Assembly (NCBI RefSeq): GCF_024170165.1
Contig: NZ_JALJXP010000001.1
Coordinates: forward strand, 1 to 64,000
DNA from: Pseudomonas nitroreducens
Lineage (GTDB): Bacteria; Pseudomonadota; Gammaproteobacteria; Pseudomonadales; Pseudomonadaceae
Direction: 5' to 3'
DNA: 64,000 nucleotides
The position numbers and the translations under genes were made by a program. The notes under the pieces were generated by a model, which was not told the DNA's origin, searched no databases, and saw only the letters and a list, made by a program, of their open reading frames with translations. Shown here piece after piece: positions 35,212 through 44,558 of the stretch. Each line of letters opens with the position of its first letter. The first letter of the stretch is position 1.

Positions 35212-36315
35212 ATGTCGACGAACAACTTCCTCAATCCGGTGAACACCCAGACCTGGGCCAACGGGCGCCACCTGGTGCGCTGCGTCAAGGCCATCCAGGA
35301 AACCTGGGATGTGCGCACCTTCTGCTTCATGGCCGACGCGCCGATCATGTTCTTCTTCAAGCCGGGGCAGTTCGTCACCCTCGAGCTGGAGATCGACGGC
35401 CAGCCGATCATGCGCTCCTACACCATCTCCAGCTCGCCCTCGGTGCCCTACAGCTTCTCCATCACCATCAAGCGCGTGCCCGGCGGCAAGGTCTCGAACT
35501 GGCTGCACGACAACCTCAAGGAAGGCGACCAGGTCCCGGTGCACGGGCCGGTGGGCAACTTCAACGCCATCGACTTCCCGGCCGAAAAGGTGCTGTTCCT
35601 CTCCGGCGGCGTCGGCATCACCCCGGTGATGTCCATGTCGCGCTGGTTCTTCGACACCAACGCCAACGTCGACATGGTCTTCGTACACAGCGCGCGCACG
35701 CCCAAGGACATCATCTATCACCGCGAGCTGGAGCACATGAACTCGCGGATCAACAACTTCAAGCTGTACCTGGTCTGCGAGAAGTACGAGATGGGCGAGT
35801 CCTGGGCCGGCTACCGGGGATTCCTTAACAAGGCGATGCTGCAGCTGATGGCGCCGGACTTTCTCGAGCGCGAGGTCTTCTGCTGCGGCCCGACGCCCTA
35901 CATGCACGCGGTCAAGCGCCTGCTCGAAGCCGAGGGCTACGACATGTCGCGCTACCACGAGGAGGCCTTCGGCCCGACCCCGCCGGAAGTCCGCGCCGAC
36001 GTGAAGGAACTGGCCGCCGAAGCCGCCGAGGCGCCGGCCGTGCCCCTGGCCGAGCAGAACCTGGTGGAGTTCTGCGAGACCGGCAAGAGCATCCGCGTGG
36101 CGCCCGGCGAGACCGTCCACGCCGCTGCCGCCCAGCTCGGCCTGCACATTCCCAAGGCCTGCGGCATGGGTATCTGCGGCACCTGCAAGGTGATGAAGCG
36201 CTCCGGCGAGGTGGAGATGGAGCACAACGGCGGGATCACCGACGAAGACGTCGCCGAAGGCTACATCCTGTCCTGCTGCAGCGTGCCCAAGGGCGATGTG
36301 GTGATCGAGTACTGA
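35212..36315 (+). CDS. gbcB: glycine betaine demethylase reductase subunit GbcB
   Basis: A 367-residue NADH-dependent reductase feeding electrons to GbcA. The FAD-binding ferredoxin-reductase domain comes first (IMRSYTISSSPSVPYSFSIT), then the nucleotide-binding domain (VLFLSGGVGITPVMSMSRWF, VFCCGPTPYMHAVKRLLE). A C-terminal plant-type 2Fe-2S ferredoxin domain follows with KACGMGICGTCKVM and a last cysteine near SCCSVP. A GAGAGAC Shine-Dalgarno-like sequence precedes the ATG. It is divergent from gbcA, as in PAO1 from memory. Confidence 0.95.
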   Translation: MSTNNFLNPVNTQTWANGRHLVRCVKAIQETWDVRTFCFMADAPIMFFFKPGQFVTLELEIDGQPIMRSYTISSSPSVPYSFSITIKRVPGGKVSNWLHDNLKEGDQVPVHGPVGNFNAIDFPAEKVLFLSGGVGITPVMSMSRWFFDTNANVDMVFVHSARTPKDIIYHRELEHMNSRINNFKLYLVCEKYEMGESWAGYRGFLNKAMLQLMAPDFLEREVFCCGPTPYMHAVKRLLEAEGYDMSRYHEEAFGPTPPEVRADVKELAAEAAEAPAVPLAEQNLVEFCETGKSIRVAPGETVHAAAAQLGLHIPKACGMGICGTCKVMKRSGEVEMEHNGGITDEDVAEGYILSCCSVPKGDVVIEY

Positions 36316-36356
36316 TCACAGCCTGCCCCCACCTGCCCCACACGTTACCCACTGAG

Positions 36357-36401
36357 TTATCCACAGGCAGAAGGTGTCCCGAGGCAAGCTCGGAGACACC
36401 T
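36357..36401. other. perfect DnaA-box motif followed by a hairpin between gbcB and the EF-G2 gene
   Basis: TTATCCACA (36357-36365) equals the DnaA-box consensus. Immediately after, AGGTGTCCCGAG/CTCGGAGACACCT (36372-36401) forms a hairpin with one bulge but no U-tract, a weak terminator for convergent genes. A one-mismatch box CTATCCACA is at 36537-36545. The remaining 36402-36536 shows nothing. Confidence 0.6.
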
Positions 36402-36550
36402 CTGGCCGAACCGCCTGGCCGTCTCGATCCCGTCTGCAACCCGCATGCCACGTGGCTTTGGCCTTCTCCACGGGCACGCCGGACAGGCACGCGCGAACGC
36501 CCAGCAACGGGCCTTTCAGCGCACCGGCTGCGACGACTATCCACATTCGC

Positions 36551-38599
36551 TCAATCTTCTTCCGGGACTGCCTTGTAGCCGCTGGACAGGCGTTGCTGCA
36601 CGTCCTGTGGGACGGCGCTGTAGTGGCTGGAGGAAAGGCTGTAGAGGCCCTGGCCGGCGGTGATGGATTTCAGCCGGTTGGCATAACCATCCAGCTCCGC
36701 CAACGGCACCTGCCCGCGCACCAGCGCAACGCTGGCCGACAGCGACTCGGTGCCCAGTACCTGGCCGCGGCGGCCGGTGAGGTCGGCGGTGATGTCGCCC
36801 AGATGGGAATCCGGCGTCGTCACCTCGATCTGCATCACCGGCTCCAGCACGATACCGCCAGCATTGCGCAGCGCATCGAGCATGGCCTTGCGCCCGGCGG
36901 CCTGGAAGGCGATGTCCTTGGAGTCCACCGAATGGCTCTTGCCGTCGAACACCGTGACCTTCACGTCCTCCACCGGGAAACCGGCCAGCGGCCCGGCCGC
37001 CAGCGCCGAGCGCACGCCCTTCTCCACCGAGGGGATGAAGTTGCCCGGGATCACCCCGCCCTTGATCGCATCGATGAAGGCAAAGCCCTCGCCGCGCGGC
37101 AGCGGCTCGATGCGCAGGAACACCTCGCCGAACTGCCCTGCCCCGCCGGTCTGCTTCTTGTGCCGACTATGGCCCTCGGCGCTGCGGGTCGCCGTCTCGC
37201 GGTAGGGCACGCTGGGTGCGCGGGTCTGCACCTCCAGCTTGTACTGCCCGGCCATGCGCTCGAGCAGGTAGCGCAGGTGCAACTCGCCCATCCCGCGCAG
37301 CACGGTCTCCTGGGTGGCGGCGTTGTAGTCCAGGCGCACGCAGGGGTCTTCGGCCTGCAGGCGCTGGAGGATTTCCGCCAGGCGCTGCTCGTCGCCTCGG
37401 CGGCTCGCTTCGATGGCCAGGCCCTGCATGGGCGTGGGGAAATCCAGCGGTTTGAGGTGGATGTGGTCCTCGTCGTGGGAATCGTGCAGCACCACGCCGT
37501 ATTCCAGTTCGTCGACCTTGCTCAGGGCGCCGAAGTCACCGGGGATCAGCCAAGGCGCTTCTTCGTGCTTCTTTCCCTGCAGGCGCAACAGATGGCCGAC
37601 CTTGAACGGCTTGCGCCCGTCGCCGGCGAACAGCGGCATTTCCCGGCGGATGGTGCCCTGGTGTACACGGAATACCGCCAGGCGACCGACAAAGGGGTCG
37701 ATCACCACCTTGAACACGTGGGCCAGCACATGGGCGGCCGGGTCCGGGCTGGACTTCACCGGGTGCTCGGCGCCTTTCCCGTCGGTGCGCAGGAACAGCG
37801 GCGGATTGCCCTCCGTGGGGTTCGGCGCGAGGCGCGCGAGGATATCCGCCAGCTCCGGCACCCCGGCGCCAGTACGGGCGGAGACGAAGCACAGCGGGAT
37901 CAGGTGGCCTTCGCGCAGGGCGCGCTCGAAAGGCTCATGCAGCGCCTCGGGCGCCACCTCGCCCTCCTCCAGGTAATGCGCCATCAACGCCTCGTCGACC
38001 TCCACCACCTGGTCCACCAGCGCCTGGTGCGCTTCGGCTACCGAGGAGAAATCCGCCTCGCCGTCGGGATTGAAGAAACAATCCACCACCCTCGCGCCGC
38101 CCCCGGCAGGCAGGTTGATGGGTAATACCTCCTTGCCGAACGACTCGCGCAAACCCGCCAGAAGGCCCGGAAGGTCGATGCGCTCGGCGTCGATCTTGTT
38201 CACCACCAGCATCCGGCACAACCCGCGCTCGCCGGCCCAGTCCATCATGCGGCGGGTGCTCAGCTCGATGCCGTTCTGCGCATTGACCACCACCAGCGCG
38301 GTTTCCACGGCCGCCAGTGCCGGCAGCGCATGGCCGATGAAATCGGGATAACCGGGCGTATCGATCAGGCGGACTTGCGCGCCCTCATGCTCGAAGTGCA
38401 CCAGGGCGGCGGAGAGGGAGTGATGGTACTCGCGCTCCAGCGGGTCGGAGTCGCACAGGGTGTCGCCGCGCTCCAGCGAGCCCATGCTGGGAATGGCGCC
38501 GCTGTGCTGCAGCAGCGCTTCGGCAAGCAGGGTCTTGCCGCTGTCGCCATGGCCGACCAGGGCCACGGTGCGGATCTGTTCCACCGAGTAACTGGACAT
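36551..38599 (-). CDS. elongation factor G-like GTPase (EF-G2 type)
   Basis: A 682-residue translational GTPase. G1 is GHGDSGKT (residues 16-23), G3 DTPGYPD (80-86) and G4 NKID (134-137), followed by EF-G domains II-V including VPYRETATRSAEGHSRHKKQ. The switch regions are shorter than in FusA and the family (EF-G2) is an accessory paralogue of uncertain function, possibly in ribosome rescue or recycling under stress. The ATG at 38599 fits the family start; the upstream frame is excluded. Confidence 0.88.
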   Translation of the reverse strand: MSSYSVEQIRTVALVGHGDSGKTLLAEALLQHSGAIPSMGSLERGDTLCDSDPLEREYHHSLSAALVHFEHEGAQVRLIDTPGYPDFIGHALPALAAVETALVVVNAQNGIELSTRRMMDWAGERGLCRMLVVNKIDAERIDLPGLLAGLRESFGKEVLPINLPAGGGARVVDCFFNPDGEADFSSVAEAHQALVDQVVEVDEALMAHYLEEGEVAPEALHEPFERALREGHLIPLCFVSARTGAGVPELADILARLAPNPTEGNPPLFLRTDGKGAEHPVKSSPDPAAHVLAHVFKVVIDPFVGRLAVFRVHQGTIRREMPLFAGDGRKPFKVGHLLRLQGKKHEEAPWLIPGDFGALSKVDELEYGVVLHDSHDEDHIHLKPLDFPTPMQGLAIEASRRGDEQRLAEILQRLQAEDPCVRLDYNAATQETVLRGMGELHLRYLLERMAGQYKLEVQTRAPSVPYRETATRSAEGHSRHKKQTGGAGQFGEVFLRIEPLPRGEGFAFIDAIKGGVIPGNFIPSVEKGVRSALAAGPLAGFPVEDVKVTVFDGKSHSVDSKDIAFQAAGRKAMLDALRNAGGIVLEPVMQIEVTTPDSHLGDITADLTGRRGQVLGTESLSASVALVRGQVPLAELDGYANRLKSITAGQGLYSLSSSHYSAVPQDVQQRLSSGYKAVPEED

Positions 38600-39512
38600 G
38601 CTGAATCTCCCGCCCCCAGGGTGATTGAAGTATAAGCAGCCGGCCCTGCGCTCCTGGACAAATATTGACCAGCCCGGCGCGAGCCAGAGCCAGCGCGGCT
38701 CGCAGCGATCCATCCACAACCCGCTCACAAGTTCCCGGCAGAACGCTGCACAGCCGATGTGGAAAACCCGCCGAAAATCCCCTGAAACCCAGTAACGGCG
38801 CGACTTTCATCAATTGGTCAAAAAACGTACTAACCCGACAGGGGCGCGCCGCGCGTGGCCTGCAGCGTTCTGGGTACAGGTTGTCCACACCTTCTGCGAG
38901 GTTCGCCCCACAGGCATTGTGGAAAGTTTCATGCACCCCGCACCGCTGGGGAAAAGTGACTGTGGATCAGTCGTTTGCGCGCACCGCTGATCAATCCTTG
39001 AACAAGCCTGCAGAAGCCGCGCCGGGCGTGGCATGGGTGATGTTTTCCACAGGTGGCGCACAAGTGGGTCAACACAAACCGGGGATAGCGGTGGAAAGAT
39101 CGTGCACAGAAATTCCGCCGCAATCGATACACAGCCCCGCAACTCATTGAAAAAGCGTGATTGATCAGAAAACAACCAGCTTCAGGGAAGCCCCGCGCCA
39201 TCAGCTTTGCAGGCACCTCCCAACAGTTTTTCCACAGGTTGGACAAGCTTGCCTCCACAGTGGCTGTGGAGATCTCCAAAACACCCCATGACCCGGCTGA
39301 AAGCCACGGATTACGTGGATCTTGTGAAATTTATCGGCGATTCCGCGCCGTTCATCAAAGTGCCACGGCGCTGTCATTTTCCACCCGGTTGTCCACAGCT
39401 TTATCACAAGGTTGCCCCCGGATTTTCGGCAAATGCTGAAACACAGCCGGTGCGGCCTTCGACAGGGTGCGGGGCTATGCTGGATTTCCACCCCGGCAGA
39501 GGAGCCAGTCCC
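38600..39512. other. gene-free region dense in DnaA-box-like motifs
   Basis: A 913-bp stretch without a convincing gene. Motifs resembling TTATCCACA (either strand, one mismatch) occur at 38758 (TTTTCCACA), 38881 (TTGTCCACA), 38961 (TGATCCACA), 39043 and 39228 (TTTTCCACA) and 39389 (TTGTCCACA). Weaker ones are at 38710, 38918 and 39265. Another lies just beyond the next gene at 39952 (TCATCCACA). Several share the extension CACAGGT. Possible roles are DnaA titration or regulation, or a relic or auxiliary origin-like region. Promoters for the EF-G2 and ybjQ genes must also lie here. Confidence 0.55.
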
Positions 39513-39830
39513 ATGATCCTGACCACCACACCCACCATCGAGGGCAAGACCATCCGGGAATACCGCGGCATCGTCGTGGGCGAGGCGATCCTCGGTGCGA
39601 ACGTGTTCCGCGACCTGTTCGCCGGCTTGCGCGACATCATCGGCGGCCGCTCCGGTGCGTACGAGAAGGAACTGGGCAGGGCGCGGGAGATCGCCTTCGA
39701 GGAACTGCAGGAGCGCGCGCAGGAGCTGGGCGCCAATGCCGTGGTCGGCATCGACCTGGATTACGAGGTGGTGGGGCAGAACGGCAGCATGCTGATGGTC
39801 AGCGTGAGCGGTACGGCGGTGCGTATCTGA
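39513..39830 (+). CDS. YbjQ-family (DUF74) protein
   Basis: A 105-residue small cytoplasmic protein with the YbjQ pattern: N-terminal [20 protein letters not shown], then [19 protein letters not shown] and the C-terminal [15 protein letters not shown]. The family forms pentameric beta-sandwiches and has been called heavy-metal-binding without firm proof. GAGGAG precedes the ATG at 39513. It appears monocistronic. Confidence 0.9.
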   Translation: MILTTTPTIEGKTIREYRGIVVGEAILGANVFRDLFAGLRDIIGGRSGAYEKELGRAREIAFEELQERAQELGANAVVGIDLDYEVVGQNGSMLMVSVSGTAVRI

Positions 39831-39843
39831 AGCCGGAGGTCGC

Positions 39844-39891
39844 TGTAGGAGCGCGCCATGCGCGCGATCGCGGGCCTGGCCCGCTCCTACA
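39844..39891. repeat. family A REP-like inverted repeat
   Basis: TGTAGGAGCGCGCCATGCGC and the inverse end GGCCCGCTCCTACA form a hairpin 13 bp after the ybjQ stop. The rest of the gap to 40015 holds the DnaA-box-like TCATCCACA and a GGGGACA/TGTCCCC dyad. Confidence 0.8.
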
Positions 39892-40015
39892 GGCATTGGT
39901 CAAATTTTGAGCAGAGTGGTGCAGGCCATGCCAACCGTGGCCTGCAGGGATTCATCCACAGGTTGGGGACAGGTTGCGCGAGCAACCGTCCCCAGCGCCT
40001 GGGGACAACTCAGGC

Positions 40016-41059
40016 TCAAGCGCCCATCACCTTACGAATGTCGGCCGCCAGCTCCTCGACGCGGGCGATCTCGGTATCCCACGAGCACATGAAGCGCGCG
40101 CCGCCGGCGCCGATGAAGGTGTAGAAGCGCCAGCCCAGCTGGCGCAGGGCCTCAAGGGCGGTCTCGGACATCTGCAGGAACACCCCGTTGGCTTCCACCG
40201 GGAACATCAGCTGTACGCCCGGTACGTCGGCGACGCGTTCGGCCAGCAGTTGTGCACAGCGGTTGGCGTGGCTGGCGTAATGCATCCAGGCGTCGTCCTG
40301 CAGCACGCCAACCCAGGGCGCGGCGAGGAAGCGCATCTTCGAGGCCAGCTGGCCGGCCTGCTTGCAGCGGTAGTCGAAGCCTTCGGCCAGTTCACGGTTG
40401 AAGAACAGGATGGCCTCGCCCACCGCCATGCCGTTCTTGGTGCCGCCGAAGCAGAGCACTTCGACGCCGGCCTTCCAGGTCAGCTCCGCCGGGGTGGCGC
40501 CAAGGAAAGCGCAGGCGTTGGAGAAACGCGCGCCGTCCATGTGCAGGTGCAGGCCCAGCTCACGGCAGGTGGCACTGAGCGCCTGCAGTTCGTCGGGGCG
40601 GTAGACGGTGCCGACCTCGGTGGCCTGGGTGATGGTGACCACGCGCGCCTTCGGGTAGTGGATGTCCTGGCGCTTGCCGGCGATCTCGCGGATCGCTTCC
40701 GGGGTCAGCTTGCCCTGGGCATCGGTGCGCGCCAGCAGCAGCTTGGAGCCGTTGGAGAAGAACTCCGGCGCGCCGCACTCGTCGGTCTCGACGTGGGCGG
40801 TCTCGGCGCAGATCACGCCGTGGTAGCTCTGGCACAGCGCCGCCAGGGCCAGGGAGTTGGCCGCGGTGCCGTTGAAGGCGAAGAACACTTCGCAGTCGGT
40901 CTCGAACAGCTCGCGGAAGTAGTCGGAGGCGCGGGCGGTCCACTGGTCGTCGCCGTAGGCGCGCTCGTGGCCGCGGTTGGCTTCGGCCATGGCCGCCCAG
41001 GCTTCGGGGCAGATGCCGGAGTAGTTGTCGCTGGCGAACTGTTGGGTGTTGTCGGTCAT
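40016..41059 (-). CDS. ltaE: low-specificity L-threonine aldolase
   Basis: A 347-residue PLP enzyme cleaving L-threonine (and allo-threonine or phenylserine) to glycine and an aldehyde. The PLP lysine is K208 (CFGGTKNGMAVGEA), with the preceding HMDGARFSNACA holding the PLP-contacting aspartate. The ATG at 41059 (MTDNTQQFASDN) is the family start. It is placed near glyA, so both ends of glycine metabolism are close together; in PAO1, from memory, a threonine aldolase gene also lies between gbcB and glyA. Confidence 0.93.
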   Translation of the reverse strand: MTDNTQQFASDNYSGICPEAWAAMAEANRGHERAYGDDQWTARASDYFRELFETDCEVFFAFNGTAANSLALAALCQSYHGVICAETAHVETDECGAPEFFSNGSKLLLARTDAQGKLTPEAIREIAGKRQDIHYPKARVVTITQATEVGTVYRPDELQALSATCRELGLHLHMDGARFSNACAFLGATPAELTWKAGVEVLCFGGTKNGMAVGEAILFFNRELAEGFDYRCKQAGQLASKMRFLAAPWVGVLQDDAWMHYASHANRCAQLLAERVADVPGVQLMFPVEANGVFLQMSETALEALRQLGWRFYTFIGAGGARFMCSWDTEIARVEELAADIRKVMGA

Positions 41060-41134
41060 GGGCTTGCCTCGGCACTGCACGGAAAGTCAGTCAGCAGCGT
41101 AGCGAAATCCCCGCGGCTCGTGCAGCCCGGCAAC

Positions 41135-41560
41135 CTACAGGCGCTGATTCACATAGGCCGAAACGAACTGCCGGGCATCCTGAGTGGCCGAGAGCGCCTG
41201 GTCATAGCAGACCTTCCGGCCGGCGGATTCGCCGGGCAGCATCACTTCGCCGCAGTCGCCATGCAGGACCAGGGCGACAGGCTCCTCGTGCGGGGAATGC
41301 AGCTTGAACAGTGACTCATCCAGCAGGCTCAGCCCATCCATCCGGTGGATGCGCATGTTCCAGGCATGATCGACGCCGCCAATGCGCACCAGAAACATGT
41401 TGGCCCGGCGGGGCCCGACCTGCTCCACCCATACCTTGACGCCGTCGGCGCCGCTGTAGGCTTTGACTTCATGGACCGGCACCGGCATCTGCGTCGCCTG
41501 CACGGAAAGCGACAGCAGGGCCGCCAGGAATACCGGCAGGCCTCTCGTCTTGAAATTCAT
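41135..41560 (-). CDS. exported hypothetical protein
   Basis: A 141-residue protein with a clear signal peptide (MNFKTRGLPVFLAALLSLSV, cleavage near QA-TQ). The mature part begins MPVPVHEVKAYSGADGVKVW and contains two cysteines (GDCGEV and RKVCYD) that could form a disulfide. I do not recognise a family. Probably periplasmic. It is a monocistronic gene between ltaE and a lipoprotein gene, all on the minus strand. Confidence 0.7.
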   Translation of the reverse strand: MNFKTRGLPVFLAALLSLSVQATQMPVPVHEVKAYSGADGVKVWVEQVGPRRANMFLVRIGGVDHAWNMRIHRMDGLSLLDESLFKLHSPHEEPVALVLHGDCGEVMLPGESAGRKVCYDQALSATQDARQFVSAYVNQRL

Positions 41561-41679
41561 GGTCCTCCACCTCTTCCCGGCGTTGGGGTTGATTAACGAC
41601 GCCGGGAATTTTCCTAAGAACTAGGCAAGGTGGAGGATCAGAAAGAGGGACGCACCTCTGTCAGAAGTCTCTTGATCGA

Positions 41680-42360
41680 TCAGGGCAGCTTGGTCAGCGC
41701 CATCTGTTCGGAGATGGGCACGAACAGCTCGCGCAGGGACTGGGCAGTGCCGCCGTTGGGCTTGTCCGGCGAGGTCATGTTGAGCACGTAGCGGCCCTTG
41801 ATCAGGCCGGTCAGGCTGGATTCGCCGGCCTTGTCGTCCGGGCCCGGCACGCTGATGGCCAGCGGGTCGCCCATGCGGGTGCTGTCGATCACCGGCAGAT
41901 ACTGCTCGCCGCCGAACTGCGCTGCGGTGCCGTTCTGCAGCGCGGCCTGGCGCGCCTGGTTGAGCAGCGAGACGTTCTTCGCGGTGGTGTCGCGCAGCTT
42001 GGCCTGGGCGGCCAGGTACTGCTTGGCGGCCTCGCCCTGCTGGTCGGTACCCGGCGCCGGCAGGCCGGTGTCGGTCAGGGTCACGACCAGGTGCTGGCTG
42101 CCGTCGGCCTTGCCATAGACGATGGTGGCATCATCGTAGCCGCACTCGCGGGACAGGTAGGCATAGCCGTAGACGGCCTTCGTCGGCGGCAACGCCTTCT
42201 CCAGCACATGGCCGGTGCAGCTGTCGCCGGCCGGGGTGGCCGCGGCGGCGCTACTGGCGGCTTCGGGCGCTTCGGCCTTGGCGGGTTTGCTGTCGTCACC
42301 ACAGCCCTGCAGCGTCGCGGTGAGCAGCAGGGCGGAAAACAGAGTCAGGGAACGGTTCAT
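41680..42360 (-). CDS. hypothetical lipoprotein
   Basis: A 226-residue lipoprotein. The signal peptide ends in a lipobox (TATLQGC, lipidated C20), with D/D/S after it, so inner- or outer-membrane sorting is uncertain. An Ala/Pro/Glu-rich linker (about 25-45) precedes a folded domain with paired cysteines (DSCTGH and RECGYD). The region GSQHLVVTLTDTGLPAPG and the middle part suggest a beta-rich domain. No family recognised. Confidence 0.75.
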   Translation of the reverse strand: MNRSLTLFSALLLTATLQGCGDDSKPAKAEAPEAASSAAAATPAGDSCTGHVLEKALPPTKAVYGYAYLSRECGYDDATIVYGKADGSQHLVVTLTDTGLPAPGTDQQGEAAKQYLAAQAKLRDTTAKNVSLLNQARQAALQNGTAAQFGGEQYLPVIDSTRMGDPLAISVPGPDDKAGESSLTGLIKGRYVLNMTSPDKPNGGTAQSLRELFVPISEQMALTKLP

Positions 42361-42425
42361 GGCGTCCTCGCATTTCGTGAGGGGCGCAGTTTAGTCCCTT
42401 GGCCCTGCGGTTCCTATCAGCAGCT

Positions 42426-42953
42426 TCATTGCGGGGGGTTGCAGACCCAGCGCCCCTGCTTTTCGTCAAAGCCGGCATCGATCACCGCCACCCCGGCGCC
42501 GCGCGCTTCCAGGCAGAAGGTCTTCATGAAGGTCGCCCGCTGGCCGTCCCCGGTACTGTCGCGCCCGCCGAGGGTGACGTTGTACAGGCCGGGCTGCAGG
42601 GGCCGAGCCGGGACTTTCTCGTGAAAGCCGGGAATCGCCTGGCCGTAGGCGAAGCAGGTGTCGCTGCGCAGCGGCATGCCCTGGGTCGGTTCGATGCTGG
42701 CCGCCGACCAGAACGGCTCGTAGGGATCACGCGCGACTTCGATGGAGTGCACCGCCACCTGCCGTTCATCCACCTGCAGCGTGCGGTTGAAGAACAGGCC
42801 CGGCGACTTGAATGCCGCGCCGCCGAAGCACAGCGTCCGGCCCTGCACCCAGACCCGCGCGTCGCCGTCGAACAGGCGCGACATGCCCCAGGCCGACAAG
42901 GCCGGCGACAGCAGCGCAAGGCACAGCGAACCACATAAGAGGAAGCGCTTCAT
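42426..42953 (-). CDS. exported hypothetical protein
   Basis: A 175-residue protein with signal peptide [20 protein letters not shown] (cleavage near residues 20-22). The mature domain has [19 protein letters not shown] and, near the end, [20 protein letters not shown]. It contains several cysteines. No family is recognised; a periplasmic location is likely. The ATG at 42953 is followed directly by the signal sequence, which fixes the start. The 42954-43190 gap upstream is the glyA promoter region. Confidence 0.7.
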   Translation of the reverse strand: MKRFLLCGSLCLALLSPALSAWGMSRLFDGDARVWVQGRTLCFGGAAFKSPGLFFNRTLQVDERQVAVHSIEVARDPYEPFWSAASIEPTQGMPLRSDTCFAYGQAIPGFHEKVPARPLQPGLYNVTLGGRDSTGDGQRATFMKTFCLEARGAGVAVIDAGFDEKQGRWVCNPPQ

Positions 42954-43190
42954 CGGCAGGGCTCCGCGGGCCGCGCCGTCCTGGCGCGGGCATGTCGCAT
43001 TCTGACCAGCCGCCGCATGCAATTCCACGCACCCGGTCGCTTTTGCGCCGGTCGCGGCATGTCGCAAACGCACCTACCCGCGACGTGCGCAGGCATCTGG
43101 GCTGGCAGGGCCAGTCATACCATCGCTGCCAAGGGGGCCAATTGCGTCCCGTACCGGCCAGGGCGCTGCGGCGCCACAGGGAGACCAGCG

Positions 43191-44444
43191 ATGTTCAGCA
43201 AGCAAGACCAGATCCAGGGCTATGACGACGAACTGCTCGCGGCGATGGATGCCGAGGAAGCGCGCCAGGAGGACCACCTCGAGCTGATCGCTTCGGAGAA
43301 CTACACCAGCAAGCGCGTCATGCAGGCTCAGGGCAGCGGGCTGACCAACAAGTACGCCGAAGGTTATCCAGGCAAGCGCTACTACGGCGGCTGCGAGCAT
43401 GTGGATAAAGTCGAGCAGCTGGCCATCGATCGCGCCAAGCAGCTGTTCGGCGCCGACTACGCCAACGTCCAGCCGCACTCGGGTTCCTCGGCCAACTCCG
43501 CCGTCTATCTGGCGCTGATCAATGCCGGCGACACCATCCTGGGCATGAGCCTGGCCCACGGCGGCCACCTGACCCACGGCGCCAAGGTGTCGTCCTCGGG
43601 CAAGCTCTACAACGCCGTGCAGTACGGCCTGAACACCGACACCGGGCTGATCGACTACGACGAGGTCGAGCGCCTGGCCGTGGAGCACAAGCCGAAGATG
43701 ATCGTCGCCGGCTTCTCCGCCTACTCCAAGACCCTCGACTTCCCGCGCTTCCGCGCCATCGCCGACAAGGTCGGGGCGCTGCTGTTCGTCGACATGGCCC
43801 ACGTCGCCGGCCTGGTTGCCGCTGGCCTGTACCCGAACCCGCTGCCCTACGCCGACGTGGTCACCACCACCACCCACAAGACCCTGCGCGGCCCGCGCGG
43901 CGGCCTGATCCTGGCGAAATCCAACGAAGAGATCGAGAAGAAGCTCAACTCCGCGGTCTTCCCCGGCGCCCAGGGCGGCCCGCTGATGCACGTGATCGCC
44001 GCCAAGGCGGTGTGCTTCAAGGAAGCGCTGGAGCCCGGCTTCAAGGACTACCAGGCGCAAGTGATCAGGAACGCCCAGGCCATGGCTTCGGTGTTCATCG
44101 AGCGCGGCTACGACGTGGTCTCCGGCGGCACCGACAACCACCTGATGCTGATCAGCCTGGTGAAGCAGGGCCTGACCGGCAAGGAAGCGGACGCCGCCCT
44201 CGGCCGCGTCGGCATCACGGTGAACAAGAACGCCGTGCCGAACGACCCGCAGAGCCCGTTCGTCACCTCCGGCATCCGCATCGGCACCCCGGCCGTCACC
44301 ACCCGCGGGCTGAAAGAAGAACAGTGCCGCGAGCTGGCCGGCTGGATCAGCGACGTGCTCGACCACCTGGGTGACGCCGACGTGGAGGCCAAGGTGGCCA
44401 CCCAGGTCGCGGGCCTGTGTGCGGACTTCCCGGTCTACCGTTGA
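43191..44444 (+). CDS. glyA: serine hydroxymethyltransferase GlyA (betaine-cluster copy)
   Basis: A 417-residue PLP enzyme interconverting glycine plus methylene-THF with serine. The Schiff-base lysine is K230 ([15 protein letters not shown]), and the N-terminal [19 protein letters not shown] is diagnostic. It heads glyA-soxBDAG-purU-fdhA and captures the one-carbon unit and glycine released from sarcosine. The ATG at 43191 follows AGGGAG. From memory this corresponds to glyA1, one of at least two glyA copies in P. aeruginosa. Confidence 0.96.
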   Translation: MFSKQDQIQGYDDELLAAMDAEEARQEDHLELIASENYTSKRVMQAQGSGLTNKYAEGYPGKRYYGGCEHVDKVEQLAIDRAKQLFGADYANVQPHSGSSANSAVYLALINAGDTILGMSLAHGGHLTHGAKVSSSGKLYNAVQYGLNTDTGLIDYDEVERLAVEHKPKMIVAGFSAYSKTLDFPRFRAIADKVGALLFVDMAHVAGLVAAGLYPNPLPYADVVTTTTHKTLRGPRGGLILAKSNEEIEKKLNSAVFPGAQGGPLMHVIAAKAVCFKEALEPGFKDYQAQVIRNAQAMASVFIERGYDVVSGGTDNHLMLISLVKQGLTGKEADAALGRVGITVNKNAVPNDPQSPFVTSGIRIGTPAVTTRGLKEEQCRELAGWISDVLDHLGDADVEAKVATQVAGLCADFPVYR

Positions 44445-44459
44445 GAAATTTCAGCCGTC

Positions 44460-44518
44460 TGTAGGAGCGAGCCTGCTCGCGATCCCGACAACTCATTCGC
44501 GAGCAAGCTCGCTCCTAC
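44460..44518. repeat. family A REP-like inverted pair between glyA and soxB
   Basis: TGTAGGAGCGAGCCTGCTCG and its inverse CGCGAGCAAGCTCGCTCCTA face each other in the 114-bp gap, forming a cruciform-capable pair. Confidence 0.88.
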
Positions 44519-44558
44519 CAAGAGCAGCCACGGCGACAAGAACAATCAGGAGCACCCC

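Noticed and set aside
38665-39150. Open frame inside the DnaA-box-like region
   Set aside because: No ribosome binding site and composition unlike neighbouring genes; overlaps other frames equally long by chance.
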